Source of the DNA: Treponema sp. | Lineage (GTDB): Bacteria; Spirochaetota; Spirochaetia; Treponematales; Treponemataceae | DNA length: 14,247 nt | Direction: 5' to 3' | Assembly (NCBI GenBank): GCA_031290005.1 | Contig: JAITOJ010000057.1 | Coordinates: 1 to 14,247, forward strand | In this document: in pieces, positions 8,383-14,243 of the stretch | Layout: each line of letters opens with the position of its first letter | Numbering within the stretch: the first letter of the stretch is position 1 | Notes under the pieces: generated by a model | What the model saw: only the letters and a program-made list of their open reading frames with translations | Told to the model about the DNA's origin: nothing | The model's database searches: none | Translations under genes and position numbers: made by a program

Positions 8383-9026
8383 TTGGCGCCTCCTTCAGGA
8401 AGGACGCAGCAGGCCGGTTCGTCCGGCGGCCTGTAGCCCTTGTTCCGGCGGACCGCCTGGGTTACGGCAATGAACATGGCAAACACAAAGAAGCCTCCCG
8501 GAGCGCTGGTAAAAAAGCCGATGGTGTATTCCTCGGAGATAACGGACAGCCCCAGGATTGTCCCGGCACCCAACAGTTCCCGCACCAGAGAGATGCCGCA
8601 GAGCACCCAGAAATAACCGCAGCCCATGCCTAGGGCGTCAAAAAATGCTTCCGGCACGGGACGCTTGGACGAAAAAGCCTCCACCCGGCCCATGATGATG
8701 CAGTTCACCACGATGAGGGGAATAAACACACCCATTGCTTTGGACAGCGCCGGAGTATAAGCCTGCATGAGCAAATCCACGATGGTTACAAAGGTGGCAA
8801 TCACGATGATGAAAACCGGGATACGGATTGAGTCCGGAATGAGCTTGCGGAAGGCGCTGATGATGATTTCGCTCATCACCAGCACAAAGGTCATGGCAAG
8901 CCCCATGCCGATACCATTTTCTACTCTGGTGGTTACCGCCAGAGAGGAACAAAGCCCAATCATCAATACCAGCAAAGGATTTTCGATAACCAGACCGTTT
9001 ACAAAAAGGGCAAGATATTTTTTCAT
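8379..9026 (-). CDS. rnfE: Rnf complex membrane subunit E
   Basis: Six-segment integral membrane protein, 215 aa, partner of RnfA. The conserved iron-centre cysteines are Cys26 (MIGLCSSLA) and Cys109 (IVVNCIIMGR). The N-terminus (FVNGLVIENPLLVLMIG) is characteristic of RnfE/NqrD. The start lies nine bases after the rnfG stop; an AGGGA site six bases before the ATG overlaps that stop codon. The C-terminal cytoplasmic tail (NKGYRPPDEPACCVLPEGGAK region) is slightly long and carries a CC pair not needed for the family fold. Confidence 0.96.
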   Translation of the reverse strand: MKKYLALFVNGLVIENPLLVLMIGLCSSLAVTTRVENGIGMGLAMTFVLVMSEIIISAFRKLIPDSIRIPVFIIVIATFVTIVDLLMQAYTPALSKAMGVFIPLIVVNCIIMGRVEAFSSKRPVPEAFFDALGMGCGYFWVLCGISLVRELLGAGTILGLSVISEEYTIGFFTSAPGGFFVFAMFIAVTQAVRRNKGYRPPDEPACCVLPEGGAK

Positions 9027-9035
9027 GTGATATCC

Positions 9036-10151
9036 CTAGTCCTCAAGATAATGTTCGTTCAGCGGATAGTCGTCTCCGCCATCGTATGCCGCGCCACCCA
9101 GGGTTGCCGCCAGTTTGGCCGCTTCCACAGCTCCCACTTTCACCATATCAGCCACACAGTCCGCAGTGATAGATGCCCCGGAAAGGGTGTCGTATTCAGC
9201 GCCCGCCAGCAAAGGCGCATCGGCCCGCTGGTCCGCGAACTTGCTCCAGTAGCTTTCTTCCAGGGCCCGCAAGCCGATTTTTGGCGTATCGGTAAGCTGG
9301 ATAATACGCGCCCCCAGAATGTTCAGGTTCAGGTCAACCGCGGTGAGCGCCACGCCGGGGCCGTGATAAGATTGTCCCTGAGCGGACGCCATCACACCCA
9401 CGACCTTACCGTCCACCGTGACGGTCACCCGCCGGGAGACAATCATGGTACGAGGATTCCCGTCCGCTTTGCCCACATCAGTAAAAACCGCGTCCGGGTA
9501 TGTTTCGGGCGGGAAGAGCGACACGTATGCTTCTTCATACGTGAAAGGCTTGGCTTCCGCCGTGACCAGCGGAGCCGCTCCGCTTCCCGTCGCTCCGCCG
9601 TAATTGGCGGCTAGATAATTTCCTGCCACATAGGCGGCATATTTGAGAATTTGGGCCACCCCTTTGCTGGTGATGGTTGCCCCGGAAATGGCCTCCACAT
9701 CGCTTCCCGCTTCAAAGTCGTCAGTTGCGGACTTGCCCGCGAACTGCTCATAAAAAGTCGGTTCCGTGGCTTTCTGGCCGAAGCCGGGAGTGTCGGAAAG
9801 GGCAAGGAACTTGATGCCCGTAATCGTCTGATTCAGGTCAAGCCCGATAAGGATGGTGGCCTTGTCGTAGGTGGGGCCCGTGGCCTGCACCACGCCGCCA
9901 ACCACCGCGCCGTCCTGCTGTGCCAGATACAGGCGTTCCACCTGAATACTGGTGGAGGCGTCCCGGGTGAAGTCGCCGGCGATTTCAAAGCTGTCCGCAT
10001 TGGTGAAGATTTCCACCATACCGGCGCCGACCTCAGCAGCCTTGGTTCTTTCGATAATCGGGGCGGTAAGGGTGTTTACCACTGCCAGAAGAACGCACGC
10101 GGCCACCGCGTAGACCGCCAGGGATATACCCAGTTTCAGCATGTTTTTCAT
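9036..10151 (-). CDS. rnfG: Rnf complex subunit G with duplicated FMN-binding domain
   Basis: RnfG carries a covalent FMN on the outer face of the membrane and passes electrons between RnfB/A/E and RnfD. The usual protein is ~200 aa with one FMN domain; this one is 371 aa with two. Seen: one N-terminal membrane helix (residues ~5-27); domain 1 (~85-175) with DTPGFGQKA and EAISGATIT (S156-T159); domain 2 (~240-345) with DTPKIGLRA and DTLSGASIT (S324-S327). In the family, ApbE attaches FMN to the last Thr/Ser of a D-x-x-[ST]-G-A-[TS] motif. Domain 1 has Glu for the Asp, and domain 2 has Ser for the Thr, so each departs from consensus at one place. The start overlaps rnfD as ATGA with AGGAG seven bases upstream. 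There is no frameshift or stop between domains, and no apbE gene in the window. Identity is sure; dual flavinylation is inference. Confidence 0.94.
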   Translation of the reverse strand: MKNMLKLGISLAVYAVAACVLLAVVNTLTAPIIERTKAAEVGAGMVEIFTNADSFEIAGDFTRDASTSIQVERLYLAQQDGAVVGGVVQATGPTYDKATILIGLDLNQTITGIKFLALSDTPGFGQKATEPTFYEQFAGKSATDDFEAGSDVEAISGATITSKGVAQILKYAAYVAGNYLAANYGGATGSGAAPLVTAEAKPFTYEEAYVSLFPPETYPDAVFTDVGKADGNPRTMIVSRRVTVTVDGKVVGVMASAQGQSYHGPGVALTAVDLNLNILGARIIQLTDTPKIGLRALEESYWSKFADQRADAPLLAGAEYDTLSGASITADCVADMVKVGAVEAAKLAATLGGAAYDGGDDYPLNEHYLED

Positions 10152-11104
10152 TTTGTCGCTCCTGTTTTTTTCGGCTTAACCCAGCCGTATTTGTGGGGAA
10201 TGATATTGTTAAGAAAGGGAACCAGCATGTTCATAATCAGAATGCTGAACATCACCCCTTCGGGATAACCTCCGAACCGGCGGATGAGGAAAGTAATCAA
10301 ACCGCAGCCGAAGCCGAATATATAACGCCCCCCTGTGGTCACCGGGGAAGTGGCGTAGTCGGTGGTCATGAAGACCGCGCCGAACAAGAGGCCTCCGGAC
10401 AACATCGCCATCAGGGGGTCTCCCCCGGACAGGGCCGTTGCCGCCGCCGTGGTGACGATCATGGTCACCGGGGCGCGCCAGTCGATGATTTTGGTGGCCA
10501 GCAGAAACACGAAGGCCAGCAAAATCAGCAGGGCGCTGGTCTCGCCGATGCACCCCCCGCGCTTCCCTAGAAAGTACGTCAGGTAGGTCCCGATGTCCGA
10601 AGCGAACTCCCCGGCCTTGATTTGGGACAGGGCGGTGGCTCCCGACACCGTGTCAAAAGGCACGGTCCAGGTTGCCATGGCCGCAGGGAAGCTCACAAAG
10701 AGCAGGGCGCGACCAGAGAGGGCGGGGTTAAACACGTTGGCCCCCAGGCCGCCGAAAAACTCCTTGGCCACCACGATGCCAAAGAGCGCCCCCAGGATGA
10801 GCATCCAGAGGGGCAGGGACGGCGGACACACCAGGGCCAGCAAAAGCCCGGTGACTACCGCGGAAAAATCAAAGAGCCGGATATCCCGCCGGGAAATCAG
10901 GCGGAACAGGGACTCAAAGATGACGCAGGACGCCACGGACACCAGGATACGCACCAGCGCCGGAATGCCAAACAGATAGACCCCGTACCCGGAGAGGGGA
11001 ACCAGAGCGGCAATCACGGTGAGCATAATGTTCTGGGTGGTCTCTCCGGACGAAAAATGGGGCGAAGGGGTTAGATAGAAGTTTTTTATCGTTTGTTCCG
11101 CCAT
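10148..11104 (-). CDS. rnfD: Rnf complex membrane subunit D, covalent FMN protein
   Basis: Multi-spanning membrane subunit (318 aa) that carries a covalent FMN and takes part in ion translocation. Seen: the start MAEQTIKNFYLTPSPH, the conserved FGGLGANVFNPALSGRA segment (~117-133), the flavinylation motif SGAT at 154-157 (FMN expected on Thr157), and SGGLLFGAVFMTTDYATSPV near the C-terminus. The open frame runs further upstream inside rnfC, but the ATG at 11104 is clearly right: AAGGAGG sits six bases before it, and it shares one base with the rnfC stop (TAATG). The 3' end overlaps rnfG by ATGA. Whether the complex pumps Na+ or H+ cannot be read from this subunit. Confidence 0.96.
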   Translation of the reverse strand: MAEQTIKNFYLTPSPHFSSGETTQNIMLTVIAALVPLSGYGVYLFGIPALVRILVSVASCVIFESLFRLISRRDIRLFDFSAVVTGLLLALVCPPSLPLWMLILGALFGIVVAKEFFGGLGANVFNPALSGRALLFVSFPAAMATWTVPFDTVSGATALSQIKAGEFASDIGTYLTYFLGKRGGCIGETSALLILLAFVFLLATKIIDWRAPVTMIVTTAAATALSGGDPLMAMLSGGLLFGAVFMTTDYATSPVTTGGRYIFGFGCGLITFLIRRFGGYPEGVMFSILIMNMLVPFLNNIIPHKYGWVKPKKTGATK

Positions 11105-12453
11105 TACTTGCCTCCTTGTTTTTTCTGCTGGGCCGCACGGGTGTTGCGCACCAGGGCCTTGCCCACCCGGATATGCTGAATCAGGGGGATACGGGCGGGG
11201 CACACGTAGGCGCAGGATCCGCATTCCACGCAGTCCATCAGGCCGAACCGGCAGGCGGCGTCAATATCGCTGGTTTTCAGGGCGCGCACTATCAGTACCG
11301 GAGTGAGCCGACAGGAACAGTAGCTGACGCATTTGCCGCACCCCAGGCAGGGGCTTTCGCTTCTGGTGTCGGTTTCCGCCGCGGTCAGAAACAGCACCCC
11401 GGAGGTATTTTTTGCCACCGGGAAATTGCCTGAGGGCATGGCCACCCCCATCATGGGCCCGCCGGAAATAACCTTGACCGCTTCAGGGCTGATTTTGATG
11501 GTATCGGGAATCAGGTCGGCAATCACCGTACCGACGGGAATTCTGATGTTTTTGGGAGTTTCGCAGCCCCCCCCGGAGACGGTCAAGGCCCGCTCAATCA
11601 GGGGCTTGCCTTCCCGAAAGGCTTCGGAGATGGCGCACAGGGTTCCCACATTCTGAATCACGCAGCCCACGTCAACCGGAAGCCCGCCGGAGGGAATTTC
11701 CCGCCCCAAGACCGCCTTGACGATACTTTTCTCCCCTCCCTGGGGATATTTGGTCTTGCAGAGGCGCACTTCGATTTTACCCGCATATCCGCCATCGGCA
11801 ATGGCCTTTTCCAGAACCGGTATCAGTTCCGTTTTGTTCGCCTCCAGAGCGATAATGCCCTGGGAAGCGCCGGTACTGTGCATCACAATGGCAAGGCCAT
11901 CGATGAGCCTGGCGGGGGTTTCCTCCATAGTATGCTTGTCCACCGTGAGATAGGGTTCGCACTCCGCGGCATTGGCGATGATGTATTCCGCCTGTTTGCC
12001 CGCCGGGGGATTGAGCTTCACGTGGGTGGGGAAGGCCGCACCGCCCATGCCCACAATTCCCGCGTCGTGCACCCGCTTGAGAGCTTCCTCTCTGGTGCAT
12101 TTGAAGGGATCAAGAGGGGGCATAAAAGCCGTGCGGCCCGAGCCGTCCCCCTCAATCACCATGCAGAGCTGTTCCGGGCCGGTAACGCACAGCCGGGTCT
12201 CGATTTTTTTCACCTTTCCCGCGATGGACGCGTGCACCGGAACCCCCAGGGGATGGGCGGTGTTATCGGCGATAACCTGCCCGCAGGCAACGTCATCCCC
12301 CGCCTGCACCAGGGGCTTGTTTGCCGCGCCACCCATGGTGACGGGGATACTCACCGTTTTGGGCAAAGAACCGGGAACCTCGATGGACAAGTGTTCGGTA
12401 AGCTCTTTTTTTTCGGGCGGATGTATGCCGCCCCTGAATGTATGCATTTTCAT
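11104..12453 (-). CDS. rnfC: Rnf complex subunit C, NADH-binding flavo-iron-sulfur protein
   Basis: Peripheral cytoplasmic subunit where NAD+/NADH reacts, 449 aa. Seen: the typical start MKMHTFRGGIHPPEKKELT, an IVGMGGAAFPTHVKL glycine-rich nucleotide site (~134-147), NAAECEPYLTVD (~161-172), and two [4Fe-4S] motifs, C369LGCGKCVSYC379 and C408VECGSCAYVC418. The first motif ends CSC where a Cys-Pro is usual, adding Cys381. The frame extends 27 codons upstream, but those would reach across the promoter, so I chose the ATG at 12453; the ATG at 12447 is also possible. No Shine-Dalgarno precedes it, and the promoter places the RNA start within a base or two of the ATG, unlike the five downstream genes, which all have good ribosome sites. 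First gene of the operon. Confidence 0.96.
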   Translation of the reverse strand: MKMHTFRGGIHPPEKKELTEHLSIEVPGSLPKTVSIPVTMGGAANKPLVQAGDDVACGQVIADNTAHPLGVPVHASIAGKVKKIETRLCVTGPEQLCMVIEGDGSGRTAFMPPLDPFKCTREEALKRVHDAGIVGMGGAAFPTHVKLNPPAGKQAEYIIANAAECEPYLTVDKHTMEETPARLIDGLAIVMHSTGASQGIIALEANKTELIPVLEKAIADGGYAGKIEVRLCKTKYPQGGEKSIVKAVLGREIPSGGLPVDVGCVIQNVGTLCAISEAFREGKPLIERALTVSGGGCETPKNIRIPVGTVIADLIPDTIKISPEAVKVISGGPMMGVAMPSGNFPVAKNTSGVLFLTAAETDTRSESPCLGCGKCVSYCSCRLTPVLIVRALKTSDIDAACRFGLMDCVECGSCAYVCPARIPLIQHIRVGKALVRNTRAAQQKKQGGK

Positions 12454-12460
12454 GACCAGT

Positions 12461-12489
12461 AGTGTACCATTGATTTTATTACTCGTCAA
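12461..12489 (-). promoter_or_regulatory. Promoter of the rnfCDGEAB operon
   Basis: On the minus strand TTGACG (12489-12484) and TACACT (12466-12461) are separated by exactly 17 bases, a strong sigma70-like pair. RNA would start near 12454, next to the rnfC ATG at 12453, so the operon transcript should be leaderless or nearly so. I see no inverted repeat that could serve as an operator between -35 and the start. Confidence 0.7.
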
Positions 12490-12635
12490 GGAAAAAAACA
12501 ACGATATTCGAAAGAATTCTGCTCCCGTGCGCATTGCTGCCCGTTCAGCCTTTCAGCATTGGCATATTTTCCCCCGGCCACGTCCTCCACAACCCTCAGC
12601 TTGAACGCCTCGCTGTATTGTATCACTTCCCGCAT
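12486..12635 (-). pseudogene. Truncated IS3-family transposase OrfA, N-terminal remnant
   Basis: From the ATG at 12635 the frame reads MREVIQYSEAFKLRVVEDV and then AGGKYANAER, which resembles the N-terminal helix-turn-helix of IS3-type OrfA proteins (the YSEAFK..VV..I..GKY pattern). After about 30 residues the similarity stops, and the frame runs into unrelated sequence (LNGQQCAREQ...) to a stop at 12486, about 50 residues in all against ~100 or more for a whole OrfA. No OrfB or IS end follows. The remnant ends right at the rnfC -35 box and abuts the hairpin repeat array on its other side, so this gap has been a target for insertion and decay. Recognition rests on memory of the family pattern. 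Confidence 0.6.
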
Positions 12636-12652
12636 CTTTCGATCCCTGAGGA

Positions 12653-12664
12653 ATAGACAAATAG
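12653..12664 (+). repeat. Left 12-bp inverted repeat flanking the hairpin array
   Basis: ATAGACAAATAG here is the exact reverse complement of CTATTTGTCTAT at 13124-13135. A second pair nearby, GAGGAATAGA (12648-12657) and TCTATTCCTC (13108-13117), is also inverted, but in changed order. Just inside, CAAAGCCC-x-CAAACGGCTCTCT occurs on both sides in direct orientation. These bound the array as one ~480-base unit. Confidence 0.6.
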
Positions 12665-12712
12665 AGTTTAGCAAAGCCCTCAAACGGCTCTCTCTTCACT
12701 CTCGAACAATCA

Positions 12713-13102
12713 AAAGCTCTCAAGCAGGAGCAAGGCCACAAACGCCAAGCTCTGTCCCCAACGCCGCTTTCAGGCAGGGACAGAGCCCACAAACGCCAAG
12801 CTCTGTCCCCAACGCCGTTTTCAGGCAGGGACAGAGCCCACAAACGCCAAGCTCTGTCCCCCAACACTGCTTTCAGGCACGGAACAAAGCCCGCAAACGG
12901 CAAGCTCTGTCCCCCAACACTGCTTTCAGGCAGGAACAAAGCCCCAACGCCAAGCTCTGTCCCCCAACACTGCTTTCAGGCAGGGGACAAAGCCCCAACC
13001 GGCAAGCTCTGTCCCCTAACACTTTCAGGCAGGAACAAAGCCCGCAAACGGCAAGCTCTGTCCCTCAACACTGCTTTCAGGCAGGAACAAAGCCCGCAAA
13101 CG
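12713..13102. repeat. Tandem array of ~51-bp hairpin repeats
   Basis: Seven full units begin at 12746, 12797, 12848, 12901, 12951, 13003 and 13052 (51, 51, 53, 50, 52, 49 and ~51 bases), preceded by a shortened unit from about 12713. Each runs CAAGCTCTGTCCC, a loop ending TTTCAGGCA, a right arm, then CCCGCAAACGG or similar. In units 1 and 2 the arms GCTCTGTCCC and GGGACAGAGC are perfect 10-bp inverted repeats around an 18-base loop. In units 3, 4, 6 and 7 the right arm is GGAACAAAGC, and in unit 5 GGGACAAAGC; these changes give A-C mismatches in plus-strand RNA but G-U pairs in minus-strand RNA. Long open frames cross the array on both strands, but unit lengths are not multiples of three and the peptide register shifts, so I do not call a protein. 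I see no gene in 12640-13215. Confidence 0.85.
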
Positions 13103-13123
13103 GCTCTCTATTCCTCTATCACA

Positions 13124-13135
13124 CTATTTGTCTAT
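13124..13135 (-). repeat. Right 12-bp inverted repeat flanking the hairpin array
   Basis: CTATTTGTCTAT, the exact reverse complement of the left copy at 12653-12664. It lies between the last hairpin unit and the terminator of the neighbouring lipoprotein gene. Flanking bases do not show a convincing target-site duplication. Confidence 0.6.
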
Positions 13136-13140
13136 GCATC

Positions 13141-13182
13141 TAAAAAAACAGCCTACAGGATTGCTCCCACGGGCTTAGGCTG
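13141..13182 (-). terminator. Intrinsic terminator of the PPC-like lipoprotein gene
   Basis: On the minus strand CAGCCTA (13182-13176) and TAGGCTG (13155-13149) form a perfect 7-bp stem, with a 20-base loop that itself contains CCCGTGGG, followed directly by seven T (13148-13142). It lies 34 bases after the TGA of the lipoprotein gene. It should keep that gene's transcription from entering the repeat array and the rnf operon. Confidence 0.8.
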
Positions 13183-13215
13183 GCGGGACTTTCTACTCGC
13201 CCGGAAGCCCTGCCT

Positions 13216-14052
13216 TCACTCCGGTGCGGTCTCAGACGTATTGAACCCTATCCGGTATGTGCCGCTTTTACTGTACCAGTAAGTATTATTAGTACCCGGT
13301 GTTACCCTTAAATAGTACATCTGGCCGCTCGTTACCATCGTTAGGTTATTTTTATTGGTGTTGCTGTCTCCTGCGAATTGTATACTGTTTCCAAGCGCAT
13401 TACCGTTACTGTCATAGAGTCCAACATCCAGATTGTTCATCGTGCCATACCGGACGTGTATGTATTGCGAACTGGCGGTTGCGGTGAACTTGAACCACTG
13501 TTCATCGTCTGATGAGATAATAACTCCATCAGCCCAGGTGTCGGCGGAAAGGGTGGCTGCGCTCGTTATCGTGCCGGGCGACCACTGCATGGCATTGAAT
13601 GCGATACGGAATGTGCCGGTGTTACTGACGGGATACCCATTCGTAGAACCAGTACCCGGTGTTACCCTTAAATAGTACATCTGGCCGCTCGTTACCAGTA
13701 TGGACTCATTTTCATTGGTGTTGCTGCTTCTATAGAAATGTAAACTGTTTCCAAGCGCATTACCGTTACGGTCATAGAGTCCAACATTCATATTGGTCAT
13801 CGTGCCAAACAGGACGTGTATGTACTGTGTGCTGGCGGTTGCGGTGAACTGGAACCACTGCTCATTGTCGTTTGATGCACTCACCGCGCCGTCCGCCCAG
13901 GTGTCGAGGGTAAGCGGGATTCCGGCCTTCATTTCTTTGACCTTTTCTTCCTCCTCGTCGTCCGCGTTCATTGCGCAGCCCATCAACACCAATCCCAATG
14001 CCAGTATCACGCCCAGCATTGCCATCACATACAATGAGTATGTCTTTTTCAT
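13216..14052 (-). CDS. Lipoprotein with two tandem PPC-like beta domains
   Basis: A 278-aa protein with a lipoprotein signal (MKKTYSLYVMAMLGVILALG, then LVLMGC), so Cys26 should be lipidated. A short acidic linker (DDEEEEKVKE) follows, then two copies of one ~110-residue beta domain (about 44-153 and 164-272, period 120 residues). Both carry DTWADG, EQWF-x-FTATAS-x-QYIHV, VGLYD-x-NGNALGNS, SNTN, TSGQMYYLRVTPGT and TFRI/TYRI-x-FN. This resembles bacterial pre-peptidase C-terminal (PPC) domains, which accompany secreted enzymes or bind surfaces. No enzyme domain is attached. The start is secure: AGGAGG lies six bases before the ATG. It is a single-gene unit with its own terminator. The exact function is unknown; a surface binding or scaffold role is a guess. 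Confidence 0.85.
   Translation of the reverse strand: MKKTYSLYVMAMLGVILALGLVLMGCAMNADDEEEEKVKEMKAGIPLTLDTWADGAVSASNDNEQWFQFTATASTQYIHVLFGTMTNMNVGLYDRNGNALGNSLHFYRSSNTNENESILVTSGQMYYLRVTPGTGSTNGYPVSNTGTFRIAFNAMQWSPGTITSAATLSADTWADGVIISSDDEQWFKFTATASSQYIHVRYGTMNNLDVGLYDSNGNALGNSIQFAGDSNTNKNNLTMVTSGQMYYLRVTPGTNNTYWYSKSGTYRIGFNTSETAPE
13291..13697. repeat. Long direct DNA repeat inside the PPC-like lipoprotein gene (360-bp period)
   Basis: The 47 bases at 13291-13337 recur without a change at 13651-13697, exactly 360 bases (120 codons) later. Further near-identical stretches follow at the same spacing, such as 13387-13432 against 13747-13792. Identity includes third codon positions, so the two domains arose by recent duplication or are kept alike by gene conversion. 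Confidence 0.85.
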
Positions 14053-14169
14053 TTGAAACCTCCTAAGATTTCATCTACACTCAAAGTCTCGCCCCAAACC
14101 GGAACCGCGCAACGCACGGCTGTCTGTCACGACAAAGTTTGGTGGCGGGAACTTAAAGCCAAAAATTAC

Positions 14170-14207
14170 CACGCGGAGACGCAGAGAGCTCTCCGCGCCT
14201 CCGCGTG
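14170..14207. repeat. 38-bp near-perfect palindrome
   Basis: CACGCGGAGACGCAGAGAG (14170-14188) faces its near reverse complement (14189-14207) with no loop; 17 of 19 pairs match. The two mismatches are A-C on the plus strand and G-U on the minus strand, so the hairpin is fully paired only in minus-strand RNA. There it is followed by GTAATTTTTGG, so it might act as a weak terminator for a gene beyond the window. It also looks like the dispersed palindromes found between genes in many bacteria. Confidence 0.8.
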
Positions 14208-14226
14208 TTGGTTCCACACAGCCTCG

Positions 14227-14243
14227 TGTGAAGCTCCTTCACA
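14227..14243. repeat. Short inverted repeat at the window edge
   Basis: TGTGAAG and CTTCACA form a 7-bp stem around a 3-base CTC loop. An overlapping alternative pairs CACAC (14215-14219) with GTGTG (14226-14230). It lies 20 bases from the 38-bp palindrome and may belong to the same element, which is cut off by the end of the window. No gene is seen in 14053-14247 apart from the ribosome site of the lipoprotein gene. Confidence 0.4.

Noticed and set aside
7018..8436. A 472-codon open frame on the plus strand
   Set aside because: It lies antisense to rnfB and rnfA, which have full family motifs and ribosome sites. Long antisense frames are common in GC-rich genes.
11104..11224. A longer rnfD start inside rnfC
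   Set aside because: The added 40 residues do not resemble RnfD, while the ATG at 11104 has AAGGAGG six bases upstream and begins with the family's usual N-terminus.
12454..12534. A 27-residue N-terminal extension of RnfC
   Set aside because: It would be read across the -35 and -10 boxes, and RnfC proteins normally begin at the MKMHTFRGGIHPP segment.
12713..13102. A CRISPR array
   Set aside because: The repeated unit includes the whole ~51 bases; there are no unique spacers between conserved repeats and no cas genes.
12553..13143. Repeat-containing proteins on either strand across the array
   Set aside because: Unit lengths (49-53) are not multiples of three, and the repeated peptide changes register between units, so there is no sign of selection for coding.
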